Assembly (NCBI GenBank): GCA_963210315.1
Contig: OY723268.1
Span: forward strand, 124,001-188,000
Direction: 5' to 3'
From: Rhynchopus euleeides
Taxonomy: Eukaryota; Euglenozoa; Diplonemea; Diplonemida; Diplonemidae
Length of the DNA stretch: 64,000 nt
Made by a program: the position numbers and the translations under genes. The notes beneath the pieces are model-generated. The model saw only the letters and a program-made list of their open reading frames with translations. It was not told the origin of the DNA and did no database searches. How positions within the stretch are numbered: the first letter of the stretch is position 1; every line of letters begins with the position of its first letter. Shown here piece by piece: positions 30,113 to 41,005 of this stretch.

Positions 30113-31852
30113 AATCACCTTCTGCGGGCAAAGATCCCCTCGCTGTCCTGGCTACCTAGAACGCGAAAGTACGTGAGGGACGGCAGCATTCCACCAGAGG
30201 GGTCACAGGAGCAGGTCGATGCCTCGGGTCTGCATGACGACACGTTTGGGCCTGGCCTGGACACGCTGTACGACGACTGCTTCGCAGTGAGGGTATCATC
30301 TCGGAGGGCGCGGCCCCCCGCCACTAGATCCACACCGGCGCCGGGCACGGACTACATCGCGCCGATCTGCAGCAGTTTCTTGAACCTCGACAGGCTGCGG
30401 GAGCTGGACACCACAGGGGAGCTTGACGGCGTCCTCGACATGATCACGGACCCCGCGGCATTCTACTCGAAGTTCATCCCGGGTGCCATCAAGCGGATTA
30501 AATCACAGCCCGACGCGTGCGACAAAGTCTCAAGACATCTGCGGACACACCTCAGCGCTTTGATCGGTTTCGAAGTCCTCGAGACCGCCCCGCAGAGTTT
30601 GGTGCTGCACGCATTCACAGTGCCAAAGAAGTCGGGGGGTTTGCGTTTCGTGCTGGATGGAAGACCACTCAACGCCCTCATGACGCACCCATTCGACATG
30701 CGCCTCCCTCCGATCACCGACGTGATAGATCAAATTACATCGCACAGCTGGGCAGCACTGGCTGATGGGAAGAGCTGGTTCTACCAGTTTCCCGTGCACC
30801 CGGAAATCCGCGAATACTTCGGGGTGAACGTGGGTGACCGTCGAGGGGATTATGTCCGCACACGTCTGAAAGCGTTGTGCATGGGGTGGTCATTCGCACC
30901 CTGCATCGCGCACCGCTCCGCCCGGGTCCTCCTGCCACAGGAAGAGGGGGCCACGTGGGTGGATAACTTCATTGTGTTGGGGGGGTCGGAGGAAGGAGTA
31001 CAGAGTTCGTTTGACGCTTTCCTCCACCGGTGCGCCGAGACCAACGCTGTGATGAACCTCGATGACCCAGACTACGGGCACCCGGTGCAGCGATTCACCT
31101 CGTTCGGGATCGCGTTCGATCTGAGAAACCACCGCTACAGATCAGACGAATCATGGCTGGAGAAGTTCCTGTCGGGGACAGAGTTGAGGGCAGTTGTCGG
31201 GGGGAAGCCCGCTACACCAAGAGAGATCTTCAAAGTCGTGGGGGGTTTGGTGTGGCATGCCTACACGACGAAGGCCCACCTGTGTTTCCTCCCGTCAACC
31301 CTGACTTTCATGAAGGACATTGCAGCTGCCTCAGTCGATGACCGGGGCGCGTGGGATCGCCAGGTGGCGGTCCGACCCTCAGTGCGAGCCGAGATCAAGA
31401 TGCGTACTCACCGCATGCGGGCCAACTTTTGGGTACTTCGACCGCCGACGGACGCAGTAACAGTGTGGTCTGACGCGTCATCGACGCGCTGGGGGGTTCT
31501 CATCGACACAGCCGCTCCGCTCGTGGCATACGAAGATTTCCAGGGGCCGAGTTCCGGGCACCACATATACCTGAAGGAGGCACACGCGGCGCGCCAGGCA
31601 GTACGCCTTACCGCCCTACACTATACGAACAAGCGGGTACGTCTGATGGTCGACAACCTACCCCTCGTGCACTCAATACAGCGGGGGCATTCGTCATCGT
31701 TCGTGGCAAACGGAATACTTGCGGATCTCTTCACGGTTGCACAGGGCGCTGAGCTCTGCATCGAATGCATGTGGGTCCCAACTGATGAGCAGAAAGCAGA
31801 TCAGTACACCCGGGGGTCGTCATCAGAGCACTACGTCCGCATTCCGCCCTAG
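30113..31852 (+). CDS. Reverse transcriptase-RNase H, family 2
   Basis: About 580 residues, in the -1 frame relative to the recombinase as in family 1; the start is nominal because the frame is open upstream. RT motifs: FTVPKKSGGLRFVLDGRPLN, ALADGKSWFYQFPVHPEIR, CMGWSFAPCIAHRSARVLLP and the box TWVDNFIVLGG. RNase H motifs: WSDASSTRWGVLIDT, EAHAARQAV, LMVDNLPLVHSIQRG, VPTDEQKADQYTRG. The W-x-D-N-F box is shared with family 1. Confidence 0.86.
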   Translation, partial: NHLLRAKIPSLSWLPRTRKYVRDGSIPPEGSQEQVDASGLHDDTFGPGLDTLYDDCFAVRVSSRRARPPATRSTPAPGTDYIAPICSSFLNLDRLRELDTTGELDGVLDMITDPAAFYSKFIPGAIKRIKSQPDACDKVSRHLRTHLSALIGFEVLETAPQSLVLHAFTVPKKSGGLRFVLDGRPLNALMTHPFDMRLPPITDVIDQITSHSWAALADGKSWFYQFPVHPEIREYFGVNVGDRRGDYVRTRLKALCMGWSFAPCIAHRSARVLLPQEEGATWVDNFIVLGGSEEGVQSSFDAFLHRCAETNAVMNLDDPDYGHPVQRFTSFGIAFDLRNHRYRSDESWLEKFLSGTELRAVVGGKPATPREIFKVVGGLVWHAYTTKAHLCFLPSTLTFMKDIAAASVDDRGAWDRQVAVRPSVRAEIKMRTHRMRANFWVLRPPTDAVTVWSDASSTRWGVLIDTAAPLVAYEDFQGPSSGHHIYLKEAHAARQAVRLTALHYTNKRVRLMVDNLPLVHSIQRGHSSSFVANGILADLFTVAQGAELCIECMWVPTDEQKADQYTRGSSSEHYVRIPP

Positions 31853-31917
31853 ACTCCACCGGCCATCTAACAAAACGCGTGGCGTCCCTTGGCCCAAGGG
31901 CCCTCAGGGTCCTAGGT

Positions 31918-32377
31918 GGAAGCGATCAATGCAAAAATCATCTGAAAGGAAGACTCGAGAGACTGCTGCTGTATTTTGGTAAAACACACCCCGTGTGGTA
32001 GAGAAAATACGGCAAGAGTCTCGGTGGGTCGGAAGAGCAGATGGTTCCCGCAACAGCTCCCGGGGAGCGGCGGGTATTTCGCATAGGATGCCGGATGTGT
32101 GAACACGTTTGTGCGGTTTGCCCTGTGTTGTGTGAACATATGTGTATGTGTGTGTGTATGCTCCACCCAACCCGACACATTTTCTGTACTTCAGACAGGT
32201 AAGGTCACTCGACACGCGGGGGGGGGGGGGGGGGGTTTTGTTGTGTGTTTTTTCTGCCAGCCGACATCACTAGCGCCAGCGAGAAAAAAAAACGCGTGAC
32301 GAGTGACGGGTTGAGGTGGAAGCGATCAATGCAAAAATCATCTGAAAGGAAGACTCGAGAGACTGCTGCTGTATTTT
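31918..32377 (+). repeat. Family-2 B1-A2-B2 terminal block
   Basis: Two direct copies of the ~60-bp core+B arm (31918-31977 and 32318-32377) bracket A2. A2 matches A1 at 26775 and the solo unit at 61068. This is the split-direct-repeat arrangement. Confidence 0.85.
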
Positions 32378-33406
32378 TCTTGTATTTTTTTCAACGGGTT
32401 GGGCCGTGTCCCCAGTCCGCTTCAATGAAGGGACACCCAGACTCGGCACCAGCCGCTAGAGGTCGCAAAATCATGATGTGACACCGGGTGACAACCCGGA
32501 AAGAAGTCCGGTGTTTGCTTGTACGAGCGGGGTGGGCCGGTGGGGTTTCTAAACACAACCGCCACACCCCTGACATAGCTCTGTCAAGCAAACTGCGCTG
32601 TTGTTACACACCGGCGACCACCAGGTATAATGGGACACGCAGATTCAAATGGGAACGCATAGGCAGGGAGGAATGGCTGGAACTGATGATCGCTGCAGCC
32701 ACAGCTGCTCGTCGCACGGCAAGGGAAAGAAAGAGCCTGTGGGTATATATAGTGTATTGGGGGGGGCGGGGGACAGTTCATTCGGTTTCGGAGGAGGCTT
32801 TTGGCTCGCTTCTGCCGAAAACCGCGCAAAACAACCCTGCCGTGTCAACACTGCCCGCTGCCTGTTTTTTTTGGCACTGACAGGGGGGCCCTGATGTGGT
32901 GGAAGGCTTTGTTACTGGCACCCCACAAGAACAATATCGGGGTTCTTCCGGCGGCGAGCATTGTTTTCTGTGAACAACAAGAGGTGCGGTTCGGTGTAAA
33001 GTGGATGCGCCCTGTATATCACGACACACACTGCACTCCACCAGCAGGCTCATATAAGAAGCGGAAGGCCGTCCTTTGTTTTTTTTGATTCGTTCGAAAT
33101 TCTTAGAATTCGCGCAGAGGGGGCGGGCCCCCACCCAACGAAGTGTGCGCAAAAAAGGACGGCATCCGACAAAACCCATTTTTCTGTTTTGCTGTGCTGA
33201 CACTTCTCCAAGCAATATCAACACTACGGAGAAAGTCTGGAACACATCATAGTAAAAAAGTGAGTTGGAAGCGAAGCCTTGCAGATTGTCAAAACGAATC
33301 GTACGTTGGGGGGTCAATATTGCTCGCATCAGGGGTCTTCGCGGAGGGGCGGCGGTCCGACGAGCGATTTTTTTTGGCGCATTTCCCAGCTTGGCAAAAA
33401 ATGTTT
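32378..33406. other. Unassigned 1-kb spacer
   Basis: No gene recognised. It contains a TATATATAG motif near 32747, a CATATAAG near 33051 and a short inverted pair ACCGGGTGACAACCCGG near 32483-32499. It could be a promoter-bearing remnant. It ends in a GTTT boundary against family-1 copy D. Confidence 0.3.
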
Positions 33407-33860
33407 AAGCACACTCGTGTGAGCGGAAAGCGCCCCACCACAGCTGCAACCAAACGTGCTCTATACACTAACCCCACCCTTCATCAGGCTCAGGGTGTGA
33501 TCAGTTCAGGGTTTTGTGTGTAGAAGCGTCAACGCATCAAACTATCAAGCAGGCGAGAGAATCAAGAGGGGAGCAAGAGTGACAGAAGCGGACAGAGTCC
33601 GCCGAGCTGCGTGTATAGGAGAGGAACAGAACGGGCTGAGGGAGTACGCCGAGCTGCGTGTATAGGAGAGGAACAGAACGGGCTGAGGGAGTACGCCGAG
33701 CTGCGTGTATAGGAGAGGAACAGAAACTACGCCGAGCTGCGTGTATAGGAGAGAAACAGAAACTACGCCGAGCTGCGTGAATAGGAGAGGAACAGAAACT
33801 ACGCCGAGCTGCGTGAATAGGAGAGGAACAGTAACTACGCCGAGCTGCGTAACAGAGAAG

Positions 33861-34931
33861 ATGGCCACTCTGGATTGGGACACCCTGAAGGTTCCCGACC
33901 CCGCCCACCCCGACAACGAGCCAGCAGAGCGTCGCCCCGAGTGCATATTCGAAACGTGCAATACTACACACACAGCCAGGACCGCATTCAGCTGCCACGA
34001 CTGCGGTGGGACCACGGTCAGGACGTGCTTGAGAGAGCACATCCCGGCGCACGTCGTCTCCGAATGGCTCGAGGGCGCAGGGGACAGGGGCTGGGTGTGC
34101 CCCGAGTGCGCATGGGTCCGGCAGGCAGTCGACGAGGAGACCGCGGCGGACCTGGCAGCAGCGACGGGCGAGCTAGGCGAGGACGGGGAGTACAGCGAGG
34201 CGGACAGCCAGAGTGGCACGGGCCTCCAGCACAGGGACGCACACCACCCCGCCGACTCGAACACCGATCTCCGCGTGGCGAACTCGCTGGAGTACCTGCT
34301 GAAATTGACAGGCCGGCTGGAGAAGGAACAGAAGGAGCTGAAGAAGACCGTGGAGACGCAGGCGAAGCAGATCGCCACCCTGCAGAAGGCGCTGCAGCGG
34401 ACGGAGGCCGAGCTGCCCGCCGATTTCTCCGCCCACATCGTGTCGACCTGGGGATCGTCGATCGCCACTGTCCCCGGACGCAGGTTGGTGAAAGCTGAGG
34501 TATCCCGGGTTTTCCGACAGGCGGAGCTCAGCGATGCCCCGAGCTCACCAGACTGGCAACACCAGCTCATCCAGGCCTTCGACGCTCTGTTTCAGACAAT
34601 GGGACTGATCCGCGACGACGATGATCCGGATCGCTTTACCGAGGCCCTCCACAAGACAATCGTCGTTATGAACTCGCACTTTCTCCTGAAGGGGCGCGCG
34701 GGCGCCCGCCTCTACCTGGCAAAGGCGAATATTATGGACCCAGCGAAGTACGATGCGGTGACACACGGGCGCCTACTCCGGGAGGGGCGGGCCACGCAGG
34801 ACGACACACAGGAGAGGCGGGCCGCGTTTCAGGAGCGGTTCCTGCAGGAGCGTAACACGCAGGACCGCCCCGCGCCCTACTCGGGAAAGGGCCATCACAA
34901 AGGACGGGGGGGGAAAGGCAAGCGACAGTGA
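33861..34931 (+). CDS. Gag-like protein, family 1 copy D
   Basis: 356 residues, three or so substitutions from copy A; same finger, coiled coil and basic tail. Confidence 0.75.
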   Translation: MATLDWDTLKVPDPAHPDNEPAERRPECIFETCNTTHTARTAFSCHDCGGTTVRTCLREHIPAHVVSEWLEGAGDRGWVCPECAWVRQAVDEETAADLAAATGELGEDGEYSEADSQSGTGLQHRDAHHPADSNTDLRVANSLEYLLKLTGRLEKEQKELKKTVETQAKQIATLQKALQRTEAELPADFSAHIVSTWGSSIATVPGRRLVKAEVSRVFRQAELSDAPSSPDWQHQLIQAFDALFQTMGLIRDDDDPDRFTEALHKTIVVMNSHFLLKGRAGARLYLAKANIMDPAKYDAVTHGRLLREGRATQDDTQERRAAFQERFLQERNTQDRPAPYSGKGHHKGRGGKGKRQ

Positions 34932-34988
34932 CTCCCCGACACCAGCAGGGGACGCCCGCGGGCCACGACCCTCCCCCCCGCCGCGGTA

Positions 34989-35951
34989 GTGTATGTGAAG
35001 GCAGTACCATCTGCCCCCCCGTCAACAAGAGGACGCCCCCGCAAGACCGAGACGAGCGTGACCCCGGAGGAAGCAACCACCATTCGCCAGGAACTGCAAC
35101 ACACCCTGGCCCAAGCCCTCGCACCCACATACTGGGGGGCCCTCCGCCGCACATACGACAGGTACTCGCAGTTCCGGGAAGGGTGGATGAAAGCGGAGAG
35201 GCGAACACTGCCACACGACGAAGGGGCGGTGCTGTGGGTCACGAAGCAACGGAAGGACGGGCTATCAGTGCAGTCCGCCCTCCAGTACCTCAACAACCTT
35301 GCAGCAGCACTCAGACGCTTCGCAGCGTTCCCCCTCGACGGAAAACAAATTGTGGCGGACTACAGGCGGGCGCTGAAACGGGGAGGAGCACTACGACCAC
35401 TGAAGCAAGCAGAACCAGCAACAGCCCACAACATCCGGGAGGCGCTAGCGAAGGAGCCACGTCCCCTCGTGAAACTGCTGCTCGGCATCATGTGGGGGGG
35501 TGCGGCAAGGGCCTCGGACGCACTGCGCTTGGATGTGAAGGACGTCACAGCGGAAAAGCGCAGCGAGCCGATATACGTGCGCTGGACCCAGTCGAAGGCG
35601 GACCCCTTCCACATGGGTCACATCACAGGGATCTCCCTGCCGAAGGACCTACACCGTATCCTCCGACACCGCCTCCGCAGGGCGCGCAGAGCAGGAGAGA
35701 CGAGACTGTTCCCGGCGGACGTCACCTACCGGACCGTGGTAAAAGCCGTCAAGCGGGCACGGAGGGGGCTCACGGCACACTCTCTGCGGAGGGGGGCACT
35801 CACACAGCTTGCGCGAAAGAACGTTCCACTGGAGGAGGTGCGCCTCCTCTCGAGACACGCGACGGTCGACGGTGTGATGCGTTACGTATCAGCGGCGGAA
35901 AACGCACACGCGCGCGAGACAGCACAGGTGTCGGCGAAGATCGAGTGGTGA
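34989..35951 (+). CDS. Tyrosine recombinase, family 1 copy D
   Basis: Near-identical to copy A with all catalytic landmarks; in phase with gag; nominal start. Confidence 0.87.
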   Translation: MYVKAVPSAPPSTRGRPRKTETSVTPEEATTIRQELQHTLAQALAPTYWGALRRTYDRYSQFREGWMKAERRTLPHDEGAVLWVTKQRKDGLSVQSALQYLNNLAAALRRFAAFPLDGKQIVADYRRALKRGGALRPLKQAEPATAHNIREALAKEPRPLVKLLLGIMWGGAARASDALRLDVKDVTAEKRSEPIYVRWTQSKADPFHMGHITGISLPKDLHRILRHRLRRARRAGETRLFPADVTYRTVVKAVKRARRGLTAHSLRRGALTQLARKNVPLEEVRLLSRHATVDGVMRYVSAAENAHARETAQVSAKIEW

Positions 35952-35953
35952 AG

Positions 35954-37786
35954 AAAAAACGACAGCAAGGGGGGACGACGCGCACACAGCCAAAACCCCT
36001 GACAGCAACCCACTTCCCGGGGACCACGAGGCTGTTCGCAGCGCGCCGCTACTACGAAGATGCCACATCCGACGAAGCCGCGTCCGACCCACCACCCAGT
36101 GATGAGGAAGCGTGGAGCGAGGTGGATAGCGCAGAGTCGTACGGTCCGGGTGTCGAGGACCTCTACGGGGAGGACTTGGGTGTGTGCACGGGGGGGAAGG
36201 TGATACGGCCAGCCAACGCGAAGACGGAGCTGTCGGAGGAAGAGGACTACATCGCGGAGATCTGCACCTCGCGCCTCAATCTCAAGGAACTGCGACGGTT
36301 GGACAGCGAGGGTGAACTGACGGGGGTCTTGGACCTCATCACCAAGCCAGCCGCTTTCGCTGACGCACTGCTTCCCGAGGCCCGCCAAGAACTACGTAAA
36401 ACGGGGAGGAAGGTATCACGCCACATGTTGCACCACCTGGACACCTTGGTTGAGTATGGCGTCCTGACGGAGGCGGATGCACACCCGTACCTCACGCTGC
36501 CAGCGTTCACCGTGTCCAAGAAGTCTGGGGGCCAACGTTTCATCGTCGACGCAAGGCGGCTAAATGCACTGATGACACGCCCACCGGACATGCGTTTGCA
36601 GGACATCACGGAGGTGACACAGCGAGTGGCCGCGGCGAGCTGGGTGGTGATGGCAGATGCACGCAGCTGGTTCTACCAGTTCCCCGTACACAAGGAGATC
36701 CAACGCTATTTCGAAGTGCGCCTAGGCGGGGAGAGAAAGACATTCGTGAAGACCTTCCTGACTGTCATGTGCATGGGGTGGTCACATTCCCCGGCAATCG
36801 CGAACCGCAGCGCACGCGTGCTGCTCCCGCCAGAGCACGGAATAGTCTGGATTGACAACTTCATCGCTGTCGGAGACTCCCTACCAGAGGCACAGGCGAG
36901 GTACGCCGACTTCATCAGCCGCTGCGAGAAGGTGGGGGCCGCCCTGAACTTCGACGACACACAACACGGCGTGCCGCTGCAGGACTTCACAGTGTTCGGG
37001 ATCCACTTCGACCTGACGCGACACCGTTTCCACATGGACACAGCCTGGGTGCAAAAAGTCCTCGGACGGGAAGAGTACAAGGAAGTCGTCAACGGCCACA
37101 CGACACCACGCAGGGCGTTCAGAGTATTCGGGTCTTTCGTCTGGCAGTCGTATGTGATGCGGACACCGATGTGTTACATGCCAGCCGTGTTGTCCTTCGT
37201 GCGGCGCATCGCGAAGCAGACGCACTCAAACAACGCCCGATGGGACTCCAGGGTCGCAGTACCTCCGTCGGTGCAGGCGGAGACAGTGGCGCGGGCACGC
37301 CTCATCGAGGACAACGAGTGGTATACGCCGCAGAACCCGCCACCGACCATTGAGCTCTGGACAGACGCGTCATCCACGGCGTGGGCGGCGGTGCTCGTGC
37401 TGCCGGGAGGGGAGTCAGTGTCCCAAGGGGCGTTCGAAGGGAGCGACGCGGACACGAACATCTTCCTGAAGGAAGCGTATGCAGTGTGGCAGGGGGTGCG
37501 CATGATGCAGCGTGTGAGGGAGGCAAGCGTAACCTGCCACATAGACAACCTCGGCCTGGTGTTCGCGCTCCGGAAGGGCCACTGCGCCAACTACCGAGGC
37601 AACCTCCTGCTGCAGGAGATATACACAACAGCGCGCCGCCAGCAGATACGACTTATTCCACACTGGGTTGCGACCCACGACCAACGCGCAGACGCGTACA
37701 CGCGAGGGACGCAGGCCACACACCCCGTGGAGTTGCCACCAGTGTCGATGCCACCTACACTTTTACCAGCGCGCCCGCCTCGTTGA
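35954..37786 (+). CDS. Reverse transcriptase-RNase H, family 1 copy D
   Basis: Same RT and RNase H motifs as copy A; -1 relative to the recombinase; nominal start. Confidence 0.85.
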   Translation, partial: KKRQQGGTTRTQPKPLTATHFPGTTRLFAARRYYEDATSDEAASDPPPSDEEAWSEVDSAESYGPGVEDLYGEDLGVCTGGKVIRPANAKTELSEEEDYIAEICTSRLNLKELRRLDSEGELTGVLDLITKPAAFADALLPEARQELRKTGRKVSRHMLHHLDTLVEYGVLTEADAHPYLTLPAFTVSKKSGGQRFIVDARRLNALMTRPPDMRLQDITEVTQRVAAASWVVMADARSWFYQFPVHKEIQRYFEVRLGGERKTFVKTFLTVMCMGWSHSPAIANRSARVLLPPEHGIVWIDNFIAVGDSLPEAQARYADFISRCEKVGAALNFDDTQHGVPLQDFTVFGIHFDLTRHRFHMDTAWVQKVLGREEYKEVVNGHTTPRRAFRVFGSFVWQSYVMRTPMCYMPAVLSFVRRIAKQTHSNNARWDSRVAVPPSVQAETVARARLIEDNEWYTPQNPPPTIELWTDASSTAWAAVLVLPGGESVSQGAFEGSDADTNIFLKEAYAVWQGVRMMQRVREASVTCHIDNLGLVFALRKGHCANYRGNLLLQEIYTTARRQQIRLIPHWVATHDQRADAYTRGTQATHPVELPPVSMPPTLLPARPPR

Positions 37787-38086
37787 GAACGAGACGGACA
37801 CGTCCCTCCGGATGAGGGTCCTGGTGTAGAAGCGTCAACGCAACAAACAAAAGGAAATTCATCAGAGCGGTTGTAGCTGTGAAGTGATAGGGCGCTTTTT
37901 AAGCACACTCGTGTGAGCGGAAAGCGCCCCACCACAGCTGCAACCAAACGTGCTCTATACACTAACCCCACCCTTCATCAGGCTCAGGGTGTGATCAGTT
38001 CAGGGTTTTGTGTGTAGAAGCGTCAACGCAACAAACAAAAGGAAATTCATCAGAGCGGTTGTAGCTGTGAAGTGATAGGGCGCTTT

Positions 38087-38372
38087 CACTCCAGTACAGC
38101 CGCTCTTTACTCGTATTTTGTTTGTGATGCGTTGACGCTTCCACTCAGGACCCTCATCCGGAGGGACGTGGCCGTCCCTGGTCTCTCGGGGTGATCTCCC
38201 CTCTGCCCCCTTGGCGCCCCTCTTCTGACTGATATACCTCCTCTGTGTCCTAAACGCTTTGCGTTGACGCTTCCACACACAAAACCTCAACTCCTGTGAT
38301 GGGGGAGGCTAGTGGTGTGCGGAGCACGTTTGGCTGTGGTAGAGTGACATTTTCTGCTCACAAGTGTGCGTA
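38087..38372 (-). mobile_element. Family-3 miniature element (A, short interior, core, B)
   Basis: Read on minus: A module 38372-38274, core 38273-38260, about 115 bp of interior ending in the pre-core block CGTCCCTCCGGATGAGGGTC, a second core (38141-38128) and a B arm ending about 38087. This is a minimal internally reduced element keeping only A1, pre-core, core and B. It abuts the B2 end of family-1 copy D. Confidence 0.65.
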
Positions 38373-38584
38373 AAAAAAAAGCTGACAAAATGACTGAATC
38401 TGTGCCGGAAACCAACAGGAGGAAGCGAAAGACCCCCCCATCCCCCCCTCAACAAAATGAAGGAGACAGACACTCACACACACACAATGCCAAGGGAAAA
38501 GGGGAGATAAACCCTCCCCGCGGATCGAGTCGAGGAAAGGAGAAGACGAAAGGGGGCAATGAAGGGGTGGGGGGGGGGGGGTAG

Positions 38585-40119
38585 GGCGGGTCGAAAGCCT
38601 GTCCCAAAATGGGGTTTTTCGACATAGCAGCCGCGGCCCTCTATTTGACCTTCTGACCCCCCAGAACCCACCATACCCCGGTTTTTGGGCCCTAGGAGTC
38701 CGATTTTCGGGCTCCCGAGCCCCGGAAAGTCGATTTTTGATGATGTCAAAATTTTATTCCCTATACTGCACCTCAGGGTCACGCACGGGTTCGCCAGTCC
38801 ACTATCAGCCCATGTGCAGGCCCACTTTCTCGACCTCCTCCACCCCTTCCTCCCCTGCGTCCTCAAGACCCTCCATAGGTGCCAATCCTGCATCTTTCGA
38901 CCCTCTTCCCACTCCAGCGTCGCACCAAACTGTTGAATGCGGGCAGCCACCATCTCCTTCTCTGTATACACTGCCAGATCATGCAAAGATGCATACTGAT
39001 GCAGAGTGGGAACCGTCATCAACTTGCACAGTGTGCGGTGCTTGGCTGCAAGGGACAGGCGGCACAACTGGCCACTGCTCCGACACTGAGATGCTGGTCT
39101 GGCCAACGAACTCTTTGTAAGTTGAAAGGTCTCCTCTGTCGGGAGGGGGGTTTGCGAACCAACCCTCACGACTTGCTCATGGCTTGCTGAGCAGGGCGTG
39201 CAATGACTTTCTGATTATTCAGGACGTGCATTCGAAGCCCGCGCACTTCTTCTGTGAAATGGTTGTTGCGAGAGTTGCACTGTGTGATTCCTTGATCCCC
39301 TTCCTCGCCTCAGCGTACGGAGGACGCTTGAATGTCCCGAGCATATCCTTCGCAGCGTCTTTAGCCAGTTCCGCGCACTCGTCATTTACATAAGGCGCGT
39401 GCAGCATAAATACCCGGACACTGTTCTGAGACCAGGTCCCACAGGACCCTGGTCTTGAGCGCCAGAAGAGAACCTTGATGATAAGCTCGGGCTCTGCGTT
39501 GCAGCTGGGTACTCGCTGCGCTCTTCCACCTCCCTTGACTGTCTGCATCCACAGGAGAAATGCTTCGCAGATAACGGCAGCAGTGGCAAGTGTTTAGTCG
39601 GGACAGTTTACCTGCCTTGCATTCTAAGAGAGCATTCTCATGAGGGCATCAACACTAATGCATCACTGTCGGCTATGATGACATCCTCCCTGTTCCTGGC
39701 AGCTCCGAGTTCAATAGCAGGCCACCCAACGACTGTGTCAGATGGCAGTATTCGATGGCATCTTCTCACTGTCCGAATCGTTGGGATACGACGTTGTTTG
39801 TGGCGCGGATGAGCGGTTGCATCAGAAAATCACAGCCGCAGGATGGTGTGCGCTCGGACGTCCCAGGATGAGAGTGTTTTACTATCTGCCCGTGGCAGGC
39901 GTCCGTGCCATGACCCGGAGGTGCAGTATAGGGAACGGAAAAATTGACATCATCAAAAATCGACTTTCCGGGGCTCGGGAGCCCGAAAATCGGACTCCTA
40001 GGGCCCAAAAACCGGGGTATGGTGGGTTCTGGGGGGTCAGAAGGTCAAATAGAGGGCCGCGGCTGCTATGTCGAAAAACACCATTTTGGGACAAAAAAAC
40101 GGGGCTTTCGACCCCCCCT
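38585..40119. mobile_element. 1.5-kb element with ~200-bp inverted ends
   Basis: Sequence from about 38585 to 38788 recurs inverted at about 39901-40119 (shared landmarks TTTTTCGACATAGCAGCCGC, CCATACCCCGGTTTTTGGGC and GTCGATTTTTGATGATGTCA). The interior holds minus-strand ORFs (39169-38474 running into the left end, and 39548-39219) that read like protein but match nothing I know. Likely a DNA transposon or non-autonomous derivative with long terminal inverted repeats. No target duplication identified. Confidence 0.6.
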
Positions 40120-40208
40120 AGGCATACAGTGCATCCGAATCGGATCCGATACATTATCGGACGATTATCGGATGATTATCGGATCCGATAATCATCCGAT
40201 AATTTTTT
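40120..40208. repeat. CCGATAAT minisatellite
   Basis: Short degenerate tandem of GGATCCGATAATCATCCGAT type following CATACAGTGCATCCGAATCG. The same junction and array occur inverted at 46561-46745. Confidence 0.65.
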
Positions 40209-40300
40209 CCGGATGAGGGTCCTGGTGTAGAAGCGTCAACGCAACAAACAAAAGGAAATTCATCAGAGCGGTTGTAGCTGTGAAGTGATAGGGCGCTTTT
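40209..40300 (+). mobile_element. Family-1 3' fragment (pre-core, core, B)
   Basis: It begins with CCGGATGAGGGTCCTG, contains the core at 40230-40243 and ends with the B terminus GGGCGCTTTT. No A module precedes it, so it is a remnant of an element 3' end. Confidence 0.7.
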
Positions 40301-40810
40301 GGGTGGGTTTTTCAACCAGAAAATGTTACCAATATTCTGCCTGATCAGGGTCAGTGCTGGCGCGGGGTGGTCGATTCATGTAGCCTCTCTTTGCATTCTC
40401 TGGACCACCTCGAAGGGTGCACCACGAGCCAAGCATCCAAGCATGGGGACTAGGCTGGAAACTGATTCAGTCATTGAAATAGATGGGCATCCACGGCGCA
40501 AGTGCAGGTGCAGCTGTGCTGCATTCTTGAGGGCTCACGCTACGTCAAAAACCACGCCCTCATCCAAACGTGCAAGGGCTGAGCCAAGGCGTCAACCCCT
40601 TCGGCCTCGTCAGCGCCCCAGGAACACAGGCCCCGTCATTGGTTTTCGACGACGATGGAGATGATGACCCGTGCCGCGCGCACACCAGCCAACAATGCCC
40701 CGGTGCTAGGGACGGGGCCGAGGGGGGTGGTGTGGCAGGGAAGTGCACGGGACTCGATGCTGGGAGGGCTTGGCGCGCGAAGCGCGCCAAGCCAGCAAAT
40801 CCGCCCCCAA
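40301..40810. other. Unassigned spacer with GC hairpin
   Basis: No recognisable gene. A perfect hairpin TTGGCGCGC-GAA-GCGCGCCAA lies at about 40770-40791, the same GCGCGAAGCGCGC motif as at 12482-12506. Confidence 0.35.
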
Positions 40811-41005
40811 AAGCGCCCTATCACTTCACAGCTACAACCGCTCTGATGAATTTCCTTTTGTTTGTTGACGCTTTGTGCGTTGACGCTTCTACACACAAAA
40901 CCCTGAACTGATCACACCCTGAGCCTGATGAAGGGTGGGGTTAGTGTATAGAGCACGTTTGGTTGCAGCTGTGGTGGGGCGCTTTCCGCTCACACGAGTG
41001 TGCTT
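40811..41005 (-). mobile_element. Family-1 solo A/B unit
   Basis: A module 41005-40890, core 40889-40876, B arm to 40811, all read on minus. A second partial core (GTTGACGCTTT) lies next to the complete one, as if the crossover duplicated part of it. The flanks are A/T-rich runs. Confidence 0.75.

Larger units (their letters stand above)
26775..32377 (+). mobile_element. Family-2 YR retroelement (looks whole)
   Basis: Same plan as family 1 with diverged sequence. A1 is at 26775 to about 27116, a tandem array at 27170-28034, gag-like gene, tyrosine recombinase, RT-RH, B1 (31918-31977), A2 (31978-32317) and B2 (32318-32377). The core variant is GGAAGCGATCAATGCA at 31918 and 32318. A contains AAAATACGGCAAGAGTCTCG and B ends with the inverse (CGAGAGACTGCTGCTGTATTTT with small mismatches). 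A1 and A2 are nearly identical apart from homopolymer lengths, so insertion is recent. Only one coding copy is in the window. Confidence 0.87.
33407..38086 (+). mobile_element. Family-1 YR retroelement, copy D (looks whole)
   Basis: A1 (core 33523-33536), leader array, gag, YR, RT-RH, B1 (core 37829-37842), A2 (37901-38016) and B2 (38017-38086). It differs from copies A/B at only a handful of bases and has one extra leader unit. A2-B2 here is the plainest example of the terminal unit. Very young; no target duplication seen. Confidence 0.87.
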
